From: Mesostigma viride
Taxonomy: Eukaryota > Streptophyta > Mesostigmatophyceae > Mesostigmatales > Mesostigmataceae
Assembly (NCBI GenBank): GCA_009746045.1
Contig: RPFO01000079.1
Location: 6,915,453 to 6,979,452 of the forward strand
Length of the DNA: 64,000 nucleotides
Direction of reading: 5' to 3'
Shown in pieces: positions 50,725 to 64,000 of this stretch. Numbering within the stretch: position 1 is the first letter of the stretch; every line of letters starts with the position of its first letter. The notes under the pieces were generated by a model. That model ran no database searches. It was not told the origin of the DNA and was given only the letters and a program-made list of their open reading frames with translations. A program made the translations under genes and the position numbers.

Positions 50725-53690
50725 ATGTCAACACCCCCCTACTTGAGCACTGAACTACTCACTGAGGGGGAATTGGCTGCTGCCAATACGCTGTTTGCTA
50801 AACCGCCTGATGCACTAGTGACCTTCAGTGTGGGCCCCATGCGCAGGGCGGCTGGCTCGATGCTCCCTCGGCGGCGATGTGTATGCTTGCATGGACTACA
50901 TACTTGTGCGCAAGTGCTGGCGCTCTTCCGTCATCGATGCCCGTACGCTAGCTGACCACCCCCAGTGTCGCGTCGCATCACCGCATGGTCACCACGACCT
51001 TGCGCCTACATCTTCAGGCCCCTGCGCGCCGCCGCCCCCGCGGCCCCGCCCTGATTGGACCTGCTTACGCCCCGTCCGGCTTCCGTGGGCGCAGGGAGAA
51101 GTGGTCAGAGGATGACATACGCCGCGATGCAAGTCAGGTCTGCCTTCGTGGACGTGCAACCTTTGATGTACTGGCTGGATGCAGATCGCCGTGTAGATCT
51201 CACGCCAGTGACGCCACCCTACGAACTGTTCATATGCTATCGGTGGAGCTTGGCTCTAAGCTTCTCCCCGAGCAACCCCGTGCCCGACCAGCCCCGCTCT
51301 ACCTGCGCGACGCCCGGGTGCATGGTCGCCGCCCGGCTGGCGCTAGCGCAGGCCGGCCGCTGCGGGGAGGACCTGTATATACCCGTACCAGGAACCGGCT
51401 TACTCAAGCATATCCTGCCGCACATGCGGACGAGGTGGAGACACTTGCCGTATCTAGAAATGAATCGCCACACGGCCGCCAACCAGCACAAGGCGGCCTG
51501 GCGCTCTCTCGACTGACGATCTCACCGGACGGCGGGAAACGCAACGGGCTGACATCACGGGCACCCCCAGTGAACGCCTTGAGATTTGGTTCAGCTCCCA
51601 GGCCAAACTATCGGGGGGCCCTGGCCCGCCCCCCCCGCTTGACCCCACTGCAGCTGCACGCCCTGCGCCCAGCCGAGGCGACCCCATTAATTGAGCCCCC
51701 GCAGGCGCCCGCCGGTGTCAGAGACGGGTCACTACCTGGTCCCACCGCTCTCCGGCCCCCTGGTGGACGGCCCCCACGACGAGTGGACTCCCCAGGAATG
51801 GGCTGCTGCCATCTCCGCCCTCCGCGCTGCTGCTGCCATGGGAGTGGACAATATTTCACCGGAGGAGGTTAAGATGCCTGAGCTTGAGCCTTTCCTCCTC
51901 CGGGGTGTTTGCATCCGGATTCTACGAGATGGCCTCCCCCCGCCGACGTATGTATTGAAAGACCGCTGTCCGGGTCATGCTCGACAAGGGGTCCGCCGCG
52001 GATACCGGCAACTACCGCGGCGTAGTATGCCTGTCCAAAGCTGCCTGCTGAAAGTATTCATGATTCTCCTGCTGAACCGCATGCGCGCCAGCCTCGATCC
52101 CACCTATATAGGTGAGTCCCAGATGGGCTTCCGTGTTGGTCGCAATTGTGTTATGGTCAGTCACCATTACCGCGCCCCGCCTGATTGAGGAAGTGGGCCG
52201 CCTGCATGGCCCCCGGCCTCTTGCTTGCCATTGCTATTGATATCTTCGTGGATTACACCAAGCAAGGCATTCGATACGGTTATATGGGACGCCCTGTGGG
52301 TCACTGGTCCTTCACCTGTTCCGTGTCCCATCGTACATCGTTGAGATCATCCGCCATTTCTATGAAGGGTCCCAAGCCCAGGTCCGTACCGCCGACGGCG
52401 TCACTCCGGCGTTCCCGGCCCTGCACACCGGCCGGGGTGTGGCAGGGCTGTGTCACTGCTCTCCCCATGCATATCTATTCATCATTATGGTGGACTATAT
52501 TATGCGGCGTGCACAAGCCCGCTTCGCCCGGGTGGAGGGGCGCGCCCGCCGGGGATCGAGGTCACGGAGTACGCCAGCTACGGCGGGGTTGACCCACTCT
52601 CCCGCCTGAGCGATCTGATCTACGTTGATGCATGACATGCACGACGCTTGTGGAAACCCTGGAGTCAGCCCAACTCTGGCTAGACAGCTTAAGTATCACT
52701 GGAAGCGCGGGCGGTGGGGCTTATGATCATGCAGCAAGATAACGGAGCCGTCATGGCGGCATCGGCTTCCCTGCTGGGATAGCCCCACCCACCCTCCTCT
52801 TGCTGGACGGCAGCCCCGTCCCCCCGGCGACTCGCTTCAAGCTCCTTGGCAGCTGGCTTCCCTCCACGGCCGACGACATCAACACCCGCATTGGCCAGGC
52901 CGGCTGGGCGGCCCTCCGCCGCCTCGACAGGTTCTGGACCTGCCGAGCAATACCTGAGTGAGCGACACAAGAGCATTCTGTTCAAGGCGCCCCTTGTCCT
53001 CAGCATCCTCCTTTACGGCTGCGAGGCGTGGGCCCTGGACCAGGCGCTGAGCCAGCAGCTTCGGATGGCACCGTCACTAGAATGCTCCGTCATATATCCT
53101 CGGCGTCGATCCGCTACCAAGAACGCCGCACCCGGGCCGAGCTCTACTGCAAGCTCCCTCTTAATTGTCACCCATACGTACCATCCGACGTATCGACACC
53201 GCCGCCTCCTCTTTGCCGGCCATCTTGCCCGCACAGACCAGGTGAATACCGATGCCCGGGCCGGCCCTGCCGGGGGGCTTAAGACGGGCCAACCAGGTAC
53301 ATAGACACCTCCTCCTATGGTAGGGTCCCCTTGCCCCATCGCAACCCTGGCACTGGCAAACTTGCGCGCGCCCGGCACCGGCGCGGCGCGACCCGGACCT
53401 ATATGTGACACAACTGCTTGAAGATGCAGGGCTTCTGGTGGGACTATATACGTACTTCGCGCCCGCATGATTGACAATTGTCAATTTCCCTTTTGGGTTA
53501 AGGAGAAATGGGCTGCCATCTGCGATAAGCACCGCCTTCCTGATGGGTGTATGCTCCTGTTTTCTCCCCACGGGCCCCGCGGCCCGTTGCTAGCCAGGGT
53601 AGAAGTCCGCAGGTGGAGGTTATTGGCCCTGAGGATAGCCGCTACACTAAAAAAAAATTAAAAAATTAAAAAAAAAAAATTAAATATTTT
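50725..53690 (+). pseudogene. Degenerate L1-type LINE (endonuclease plus reverse transcriptase)
   Basis: Fragments in shifting frames follow LINE order: an endonuclease end (ELAAANTLFAKPPDALVTFS, then DVYACMDYILV), a basic linker, the fingers block (ALRAAAAMGVDNISPEEVKM at about 51815), SQMGFRVGRNC, GVWQGCVTALP, HIYLF-type palm sequence, LLGSWLPSTADDINTRIG, and ILLYGCEAWAL near 53020. At least six frame changes or stops were noted, so it cannot be active. It ends in an A-rich stretch at 53648-53690. It is related to, but distinct from, the fragment at 21605. Confidence 0.7.
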
Positions 53691-53761
53691 TTCTTGTACC
53701 GCCTCGTCTTCCATTATACAGTATAGGACAGCTCAGATGAGGATTACATCCCCATATAGTG

Positions 53762-53789
53762 CTTAATGTACATGGCCATGTACATTAAG
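53762..53789. repeat. 28-bp perfect palindrome
   Basis: CTTAATGTACATGG followed by its exact reverse complement, without a spacer. It lies just before the 5' region of the first ORF1-only element. Part of it, AATGTACATG, occurs again right after both element tails (55790-55799 and 57411-57420). Confidence 0.95.
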
Positions 53790-53984
53790 GACGCTTGTGC
53801 CAATCCTTCAAACGCAAATGGCTGACGGCGGTATGGCTCAGACGGCGGAGTTCAGATCTTTTGCGTCTGAGCCCCAAATTCGGTCAGACCACTTGCATTC
53901 GATGCGCCTTTCTAAGACGCACTTGCCAGTATAAACGGTTACGGCTGCCACGCAGTATAGACAAAGTTACGCACGTGACCAGCT

Positions 53985-55373
53985 ATGACGACTACCAAAG
54001 CAAAACGAGGGCTGGAAAAGGAGCTGGCACAGCTTCCCAGCGCCCAGCCCAACCCTCTCGCCCTCGCCATTGTTCCGCCGCCAGGCTTACCCGCCAACCA
54101 GCCGTCTGGGCCTGCCAACCCACCGCCAGCAGCCCCATCTCCCAGCGCCTCGCCTGAGCCCAAGAAACCCTGCCACGCTCGCAAATGGCGCCAGTTCCTC
54201 CCCGGCGACCGAGGATTCTCCCTCACCGGGTGGCAAGAATTGTCGCCGCAGGAATGCATTGAGGTTCTCCAGTTCCTCGAACAGGAGCGGAAGCTCTTCG
54301 TGAAGGGGGCTATTGACTACGATGGAGACATGTCCTGGCTCTATGCTATGAACGAAGCACAACAACGCCTGGCTATCTTGACCAGCCATTTCCAGCTCCG
54401 CCTCATCGACATCACCCGCACGCTCCGCACCCCAGCCCCCGCACAGCCGGCAGCCCCCTCGGCTTCCTCCCTCTGCAAGGATGACATCCGCGCAGTGCTG
54501 GAGGAGCACGTGACCTGGCCGCTGGCCGAGAAGCTGACATCGCTGAACACCACGCTCAACACGGTCGAGGCCCAGGTCTCCAACGTGGAAACCAAGGTCG
54601 TCCACAAGCTCCAGCCCCAGTTCACGACGCTGCACACCGCGGCACAAGCTTCGGAAACGCATGCGGCACTTGTCTCTCGCCTTAACCAGGTGGAGGGCAA
54701 GTGTGGCGTGCTCCTGAAGAAGCTTGAGGCCATCACCGCCCACACCGAGGCCCTGGCCACACAGGTCCCCAAGATAGCGGAGCAGACGGCCACCATTGCA
54801 TCCCAGCCACCCCGGCAGGATGCTGGCGACCTCCCGCCGCTCTCCTACGCGGACCTGCTGCGGTCAGCGACCGCCTCCACCACCGACGCCATCGCCACAA
54901 AGCTCCAGGAGCTGGAGGACCACCGCCAGGCCCAGCAACGGGAGGTCACCGATCGCGCTCGCCGCGAGTGCCGAGTGGTGCTACGTCGCTTCCCCCAGAA
55001 GCCAGGTGAGACGTCAACCTCTCTTGCTGACGAGCTCAAGAACCAGCTTCTTACCCTCATGGGCCTGGTAGGTGAGGTAGAACTGCGTGGGTGCCACCGC
55101 CTTCCCCACTCACGGGACAAGGCGGCTCCCCCACCAGTCCTACTCACCTTCTCCTCCCCTGAGGATAAGCAGCGGTTCCTCTCTCGTCGCAAGCGGTTGC
55201 ACGACCTCACCTGGACGCTGGATGACGACCTCACCCCCGCTCAGCAACAGCAGCGACGCGACCTGTGGCCGGAATACCTCCGCCATAAGCAGGACCCCCA
55301 GAAGCCCAAGGTGTACTGGAGGGGCGGGGACCTGATGATCAACCACAAGATGTGGACGCCCCCAGCGGGCTAG
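53985..55373 (+). CDS. L1-type LINE ORF1 protein, intact copy 1
   Basis: 462 residues. Order: a Pro/Ala-rich N-terminus (1-60), a short globular stretch (GWQELSPQECIEVLQFLEQE), a coiled coil with heptads over about 160-280, a linker, an RRM-like fold (CRVVLRRFPQKPGETS, PPPVLLTFSSPEDKQRFLSR) and a C-terminal domain (WTLDDDLTPAQQQQRRDLWP, KVYWRGGDLMINHKMW). This is the layout of L1 ORF1p, a trimeric RNA-binding chaperone. No reverse-transcriptase ORF follows: about 390 bases of 3' UTR lead straight to the hairpin and TTAA tail at 55766-55792. It may be a non-autonomous half-LINE. Confidence 0.75.
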   Translation: MTTTKAKRGLEKELAQLPSAQPNPLALAIVPPPGLPANQPSGPANPPPAAPSPSASPEPKKPCHARKWRQFLPGDRGFSLTGWQELSPQECIEVLQFLEQERKLFVKGAIDYDGDMSWLYAMNEAQQRLAILTSHFQLRLIDITRTLRTPAPAQPAAPSASSLCKDDIRAVLEEHVTWPLAEKLTSLNTTLNTVEAQVSNVETKVVHKLQPQFTTLHTAAQASETHAALVSRLNQVEGKCGVLLKKLEAITAHTEALATQVPKIAEQTATIASQPPRQDAGDLPPLSYADLLRSATASTTDAIATKLQELEDHRQAQQREVTDRARRECRVVLRRFPQKPGETSTSLADELKNQLLTLMGLVGEVELRGCHRLPHSRDKAAPPPVLLTFSSPEDKQRFLSRRKRLHDLTWTLDDDLTPAQQQQRRDLWPEYLRHKQDPQKPKVYWRGGDLMINHKMWTPPAG

Positions 55374-55795
55374 AATAGCAATAGCCCTAGCTTGTAACCA
55401 TTGGCGTCACTGCCGCTAAGGCAGCCATGCCTAGAATGTTGCCTAGCTGTGCCAACACACCTAGTCACGTGCCGCCAACGCACGGTACACAACCAGCCAT
55501 AGCCTAGTCCTAGTACAGCCATGCTACGCCCTGGCTATGTTCAGATTACTTGCCCACGCTCCTTGCTATGATATGCTCACATGGGTCTTATTGCACCCAC
55601 AGTTTGCCGGATCGTTAGCCTGTCCTTTTAGCTAGCCGCGCCCGATTGCAGCTGTGGCATGCCTTTGGCATGAAGGAGACTGGGGGTCTCTGCCCTTTCT
55701 CCTGTAGTGCACACACAGGGATTAAAAGCACTTCGGTGCTCCGTGACTCCCCAACGGGAGCACGAGTTTAATTAATTAATTAATTAATTAATGTA
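55374..55795 (+). mobile_element. 3' UTR, terminal hairpin and (TTAA)n tail of ORF1 element 1
   Basis: The UTR is nearly identical to 56986-57410. It ends in nested stems: GTGCTCC pairs with GGAGCAC, and inside it CTCCC-CAAC-GGGAG, then TTAATTAA repeats. Confidence 0.75.
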
Positions 55796-55800
55796 CATGT

Positions 55801-56985
55801 ATGCATGGCGACAGCAGGTTCTCCCTCCTCGAGTGGCAGAACCTGTCGCCACAGGAAGTCGTCGAGGTCCTCCAGTTCCTCACACAGGAACGGAAGCTCT
55901 TCGTGCCGCAGAAGGGGGGGGCGGCTATCGACTACCGCAACACGTCCTGGCTCTACACTTATGAAGAACCACGCCAACGCCTGTTTATCTTGACCAGCTA
56001 CTACCAGCGCAGCCTCGCCGACATCCACAGAGCGCTCAAAGCCCCCGCCCCCGCACAGCCGCCAGCCCCTTCGGCTCCCTCCCTCTGCAAGGATGACATC
56101 CGCGCAGTGCTGGAGGAGCACGTGACCTGGCCGCTGGCCGAGAAGCTGACATCGCTGAACACGACGCTCAACACGGTGGAGGCCCGGGTCTCCAATGTGG
56201 AAACCAAGGTCGTCCACAAGCTCCAGCCCCAGTTCACGACGCTGCACACCGCGGCGCAAGCTTCGGAAACGCATGCTGCACTTGTCTCTCGCCTTAACCA
56301 GGTGGAGGGCAAGTGCGGCGTGCTCATGAAGAAGCTTGAGGCCATCACCGCCCACACCGAGGCCCTGGCCACACAGGTCCCCAAGATAGCGGAGCAGACG
56401 GCCACCATTGCCTCCCAGCCACCCCGGCAGGATGCTGGTGACCTCCCGCCGCTCTCCTACGCGGACCTGCTGCGGTCAGCGACCGCCTCCACCACCGACG
56501 CCATCGCCACGAAGCTCCAGGAGCTGGAGGACCACCGCCAGGCCCAGCAACGGGAGGTCACCGACCGCGCTCGCCGCGAGTGCCGCGTGGTGCTACGTCG
56601 CTTCCCCCAGAAGCCAGGTGAGACGTCAACCTCTCTTGCTGACGAGCTCAAGAACCAGCTTCTTACCCTCATGGGCCTGGTAGGTGAGGTAGAACTGCGT
56701 GGGTGCCACCGCCTTCCCCACTCACGGGACAAGGCGGCTCCCCCACCAGTCCTGCTCACCTTCCCCTCCCCTGAGGATAAGCAGCGGTTCCTCTCTCGTC
56801 GCAAGAGGTTGCACGACCTCACCTGGACGCTGGATGACGACCTGACCCCCGCTCAGCAACAGCAGCGACGCGACCTGTGGCCGGAATACCTCCGCCATAA
56901 GCAGGACCCCCAGAAGCCCAAGGTGTACTGGAGGGGCGGGGACCTGATGATCAACCACAAGATGTGGACGCCCCCAGCGGGCTAG
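55801..56985 (+). CDS. L1-type LINE ORF1 protein, copy 2 (5'-truncated)
   Basis: 394 residues, lacking the Pro/Ala-rich N-terminus of copy 1; the first ATG just happens to be in frame after the truncation. Its first 95 residues differ from copy 1 at about 40 percent of sites (GDSRFSLLEWQNLSPQEVVE here). From SLCKDDIRAVLEEHVTW on, the two are almost identical at DNA level. The coiled coil, RRM-like and C-terminal parts are complete. Its 3' UTR and tail match copy 1. Confidence 0.72.
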   Translation: MHGDSRFSLLEWQNLSPQEVVEVLQFLTQERKLFVPQKGGAAIDYRNTSWLYTYEEPRQRLFILTSYYQRSLADIHRALKAPAPAQPPAPSAPSLCKDDIRAVLEEHVTWPLAEKLTSLNTTLNTVEARVSNVETKVVHKLQPQFTTLHTAAQASETHAALVSRLNQVEGKCGVLMKKLEAITAHTEALATQVPKIAEQTATIASQPPRQDAGDLPPLSYADLLRSATASTTDAIATKLQELEDHRQAQQREVTDRARRECRVVLRRFPQKPGETSTSLADELKNQLLTLMGLVGEVELRGCHRLPHSRDKAAPPPVLLTFPSPEDKQRFLSRRKRLHDLTWTLDDDLTPAQQQQRRDLWPEYLRHKQDPQKPKVYWRGGDLMINHKMWTPPAG

Positions 56986-57420
56986 AATAGCAATAGCCCT
57001 AGCAATTGTAACCATTGGAGTCACTGCCGCTAAGGCAGCCATGCCTAGAATGTTCGCCTAGCTGTGCCAACATACCTAGTCACGTGCCGCCAACGCACGG
57101 TATACACAACCAGCCATAGCCTTAGCCTAGTCCTAGCACAGCCATGCTACGCCCGTGCTATGGTCAGATTACTTGCCCACGCTATACTTGTTATGCCCCG
57201 CTTACATGGGTCTTATTGCACCCACAGTTTGCCGGATCGTTAGCCTGTCCTTTTAGCTAGCCGCGCCCGATTGCAGCTGTGGCATGCCTTTGGCATGAAG
57301 GAGACTGGGGGTCTCTGCCCTTTCTCCTGTAGTGCACACACAGGGATTAAAAGCACTTCAGTGCTCCGTGACTCCCCAACGGGAGCACGTGTTTAATTAA
57401 TTAATTAATTAATGTACATG
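56986..57420 (+). mobile_element. 3' UTR, terminal hairpin and (TTAA)n tail of ORF1 element 2
   Basis: It matches 55374-55795 with small indels. The paired GTGCTCC/GGAGCAC stem and inner CTCCC-CAAC-GGGAG are kept, with a slightly shorter TTAA tail. Confidence 0.75.
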
Positions 57421-57469
57421 TACGCCTCCTAGAGGCACTATCTCAGCTAAGCCACGCGCTTTACTTAAT

Positions 57470-57817
57470 CATGTACATGTGTGCCTATTATGAGCCACAC
57501 CCCAGATGATGCCTAGCTTTATTTAGTTCTGTTGTGCCTATGCAGGGAATAACTCTCTGCTGAGACGCCATGCCCTAGCTTCTTTGTATAGCTATGCTGA
57601 TCTTCCCCCCCATGACAGGCTCCCCCTTCGCTGGGCATAGCTTGAAGATCATGGGGATGCCAGTGCCCTGGTGCACCTAGAGCAAGGGTCCTTTACATCC
57701 CCACCCTTGCAGGAAGTAGCTTAGGATGTATGATAGGCCATACGCCCCCTCTCAAGGGCTATGTGCTACATATACTCCCAACGGAGTTATGTTACAATTC
57801 AATTCAATTCAATTCAA
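57470..57817 (+). mobile_element. 5'-truncated LINE 3' end (or SINE) with CAATT tail
   Basis: It matches the reverse complement of 23,487-23,870 (GCAGGAAGTAGCTTAGGATG, ATACTCCCAACGGAGTTATG). It ends in CAATT repeats at 57795-57817, into which the small retroposon at 57818 inserted. Confidence 0.65.
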
Positions 57818-57959
57818 TAGTGCTTAATGGTTGGGGAATGATGCAGACGATACTTGTTTAAACTTTTGTGTAATTATTTTTTCTAAGTGAGATTAATAGC
57901 ATAGTACTCCGTGGCATGCCTTTGCGCGCGCGCATGACACGCAAGTACTTACTTACTTG
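57818..57959 (+). mobile_element. Full-length small retroposon copy
   Basis: It starts TAGTGCTTAATGGTTGGGG like the 21103 element and keeps all internal blocks, a GC-expanded hairpin loop (TTTGCGCGCGCGCATG) and TACT tail units. It fixes the 5' end of the family. Confidence 0.75.
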
Positions 57960-58342
57960 GTGTTCATCGATGACGCGGGCAGGGCCCCATTGAATGCTGC
58001 GGGGGGGATCGAGGACGGTGGCGACCGAGGGAGTGCCCCAAGGAAGGCGGCCGGCGTTGCCGCGGCCTGAGCGGTGCGGACAGTAGTGCAGGCCTGCGCT
58101 GCATGGATCTCAGCATAAGCATCCTGGATGGCGGCGGTGATGAAAGGGTAGGGCCGGGCTGGCTGGGTCCAAGAGGTCAGGCGCCGCCGTAGCCAGAAGG
58201 GGAAGGAGCCGACATGCAGATCAGTCTGCCCACGACTGAGCGACAGAGCCCCAAAACGCCGGGGAGCACTGACACACGGCGGTCCAAGCATACAGTGCTC
58301 ACGTACGGACACGCTGGCCACCCGCGGCTGGCCGGACGGCAT
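57953..58342 (-). CDS. Unrecognised 129-residue ORF in retroelement debris
   Basis: A protein-like frame (GQTDLHVGSFPFWLRRRLTS; FITAAIQDAYAEIHAAQACT) between a small retroposon and a LINE fragment. No family is recognised; likely retroelement debris. Confidence 0.25.
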   Translation of the reverse strand: MPSGQPRVASVSVREHCMLGPPCVSAPRRFGALSLSRGQTDLHVGSFPFWLRRRLTSWTQPARPYPFITAAIQDAYAEIHAAQACTTVRTAQAAATPAAFLGALPRSPPSSIPPAAFNGALPASSMNTK

Positions 58343-58997
58343 GCGCGGTTACCAGGATGCTTCGACAGTTAGTTCCTGAACGCACGTAGGGTTTCCACAC
58401 ATAGGTCTTTACAGTCTTTTGTATATCAGGGTATGCCTCGCATTTCGGACGAGATTAGGCACCGTAGGATAGCCGGCATTCGTATGACATCTTGCTCACA
58501 CCAGTCATGAGGTAGACACCGACCTTGGTCTGGCCGGCCGGCCCCGGCCCAGGCTGCGGCTTGGCCAACCAGGGCAGCATATCCTGATCGGACCTGGCCT
58601 GGCCCCAAGGCCATTACTAGAAAGCTGGGTAAACCTACCATGAACTACTCACAGCTGTTGCTGGCCGACCTATAGTGGTCCCAGCTAAGTTTGAACACCG
58701 CATTCACTCCGCTCTCTCTTGCTTGGACTGCTATGCAGAACAAGAAGAGGTGGCAGACGATTGTCCGGGCTCCCACACTGGTCAGCCCCTGTGGGCAATG
58801 AACCCCCTCCCCCCAAGAGAAAGGGGCGCTTTGCTGAGTAGAGTAGTGAGGGTTTTGTAATTTAGCTTAGCTTAGAATAAGCTTAGTTCGATTTCGCGGC
58901 TTCGCCCACCTCCATCCATCCAGCAAGAAATATGTGCTACTATGATCTCCCAACGGAGTCACTTTGAAATTGAATTGAATTGAATTGAATTGAATTT
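58343..58997 (+). pseudogene. LINE 3' fragment: end of reverse transcriptase, UTR and GAATT tail
   Basis: In broken frames it repeats the end of the 21605 LINE: GGTATGCCTCGCATTTCGGA, the GACCTTGGTCTGGCCGG region, and CTGTTGCTGGCCGACC followed by TATAG. The AACAAGAAGAGGTGGCAGAC tail and 3' UTR follow, then CTCCCAACGGAG (58950-58961) and GAATT repeats. Confidence 0.7.
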
Positions 58998-59099
58998 CCT
59001 ACCTGGTTTTGTGGGTTAACCCTGGGAATGCTGGCCTAAAACCCCTCAGGCTCCGGGAGAGGCCTTAATATATTCTCCCAAACCGGCGCCTCTAAATCT

Positions 59100-59470
59100 G
59101 TGTGTTGCAAGCCTATCGATCTGTGGGCTCTGGACTGCATGGATGGGCCGGCAGCCTTACTGCATCCGCTATGAGTCAGCCATGCATGCTTTGCCCATGC
59201 AGAGAGCCACTCTCTGCTGAGACGCCATCAATGCCCAAGCCATTGCCTAGCCATGATCATCTTCCACTGGTCACCCCATGTCCGCAACTTTGCACAGCTG
59301 CTGGAATAGTACATGGTGGTGCAGGTGCACCTCAATTGTGCACCCCTAGTAGGTGGCAGTATACGCCAACCACCTGCAGGTTGTCGCCTAGAATGTATTG
59401 AAAACCATATGCCGGCCTTCTCAGGGATATGTGTTGCATATCCTCCCCACGGAAGAATGTTAATTAATTT
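59100..59470 (+). mobile_element. Short LINE 3' end or SINE, sister of 22855-23380
   Basis: Shared blocks include CATGCAGAGAGCCACTCTCTG, CAGCTGCTGGAATAGTACATG and CCACCTGCAGGTTGTCGCC. The terminal hairpin is decayed (CTCCCCACGGAAG) and is followed by TTAATTAATT. Confidence 0.6.
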
Positions 59471-59790
59471 CCTCACTCTCTCTTGCTTGGACTGCTATGC
59501 AGAACAAGAAGAGGCCGGTGGCAGATGATTGTCCAGGCCCACACGCCCACCCCAGTGCATGGGCAAGCCCCATGCCCCCCCCCCCCCATGCAATGCCGGA
59601 GGAAGGGGCGCTTTGCTGAGAAGAGTAGTTAGGATTTTCTAGACTAGCTTATCTAGAATTAGCTTAGTTCGGTTTCGCGGCTCCGCCCACCCCAGCCCAT
59701 CCATCCAGCAAGGAATACGTGCTACATGAAGTGAGACAACTACATGATCTCCCAACGGAGTCATGTTATAATTTAATTAATTTACTTACT
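59471..59790 (+). mobile_element. Very short LINE 3' end with (AATT)n tail
   Basis: Only the end of the LINE is left: TGCTATGCAGAACAAGAAG, the basic-tail region, 3' UTR (TTCGGTTTCGCGGCTCCGCC), the CTCCCAACGGAG hairpin at 59749-59760 and AATTTAATT tail. Confidence 0.65.
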
Positions 59791-59872
59791 GATGTACACT
59801 AGATCAAACCCCGGCGCGGCAGCAAATAGTTTAAATTATTATACTTGTTGCTTGCCTCGGTGATGTACAAGA

Positions 59873-59964
59873 TAAAAAACTTTTGTGTAATTAATTTTCT
59901 AATGAGATTAGCGTAGTACTCCGTGGCATGCCCATGCGCACGACACACAAGTTACTTACTTACA
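59873..59964 (+). mobile_element. 5'-truncated small retroposon copy
   Basis: AACTTTTGTGTAATTAATTT, then TAGTACTCCGTGGCATGCCC, a hairpin with one mismatch, and ACTT units. Confidence 0.65.
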
Positions 59965-60272
59965 AGATCTTGAGTGTTCCAACCCTACACCTGCACCACG
60001 TGGCGCAGGCATGGGGGGGTGGTGCAAACTATTGTCTTCCATAGATGTACAAGATCAAATTTCAACTCATGTAGTTCCAACCCTCCACCTGGTGCCTGGC
60101 GTTCCGTACTACCCAAATTTCAGAACTCAACACATAGATGGTCTTTGCCTTCACATGGTTGGTTCAATAACACCTACTAATTGCATACAAGGTGCACCAG
60201 AGAAAAAAAATATTTTGTCCCTGTATGATAGCATCGGCGGGCAACCCGTTTCAAAAGCGGCGGCTGGCTGTG

Positions 60273-64000
<3,728 letters not shown>

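Noticed and set aside
53820-53895. tRNA-Lys-like head at the start of the ORF1 element
   Set aside because: An A-box-like TGGCTCAGACGG and a possible CTTTTGC loop are seen, but the B-box and acceptor stem fail.

Overview
The window looks like nuclear DNA of a green alga (chlorophyte). It carries a chloroplast-targeted Psb28 encoded in the nucleus, spliceosomal genes whose exons join in phase with GT-AG (once GC-AG) introns, TGTAA poly(A)-like signals downstream of at least two genes, a chromomethylase-like DNA methyltransferase, and L1-type LINEs. The species cannot be named from this sequence. Introns are long and packed with microsatellites and minisatellites; exons are GC-rich with large low-complexity inserts.

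Layout. (1) 1-20,382, plus strand: a DNA cytosine-5 methyltransferase, cut at its 5' end by the window edge, traced through 12 exons. All core catalytic motifs are found in order, followed by a >1,000-residue low-complexity tail and a chromodomain-like module split over two exons. (2) 20,630-25,140: a retroelement patch with a retropepsin-like fragment, a LINE reverse-transcriptase fragment, an ORF1 fragment and several short elements. (3) 26,134-46,642, minus strand: an anoctamin (TMEM16) membrane protein traced through 17 exons with consistent phases, about 1,613 residues. (4) 47,738-48,268, plus strand: intronless psb28, head to head with the anoctamin gene. (5) 49,390-60,000: a retroelement graveyard with two reverse-transcriptase lineages, a pair of ORF1-only L1-like elements, many 5'-truncated LINE 3' ends and repeated copies of a small (~130 bp) retroposon. 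(6) 60,273-64,000, minus strand: the 3' part of an ESCRT-III (Snf7/CHMP7-like) gene.

The most unusual signal is recurrent in all three multi-exon genes. Introns contain degenerate extra copies ('echoes') of the adjoining exon end together with its splice site, usually with the GT donor kept. I find this at about 14 junctions, one with five copies, and at two exon starts. In one intron the echo merges into a minisatellite. A second signal is a small retroposon with a TACT-type tail and perfect 10-bp and 13-bp target-site duplications. A third is a short CTCC-CAAC-GGAG hairpin kept just before the terminal AT-rich microsatellite of many LINE-type 3' ends, whatever the tail unit.

The genes are not an operon and share no pathway: DNA methylation, lipid/ion transport, photosystem II assembly and membrane remodelling are simply neighbours. 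All gene models are by eye, from splice signals and reading phase plus remembered family motifs; none was tested by a search or RNA data.
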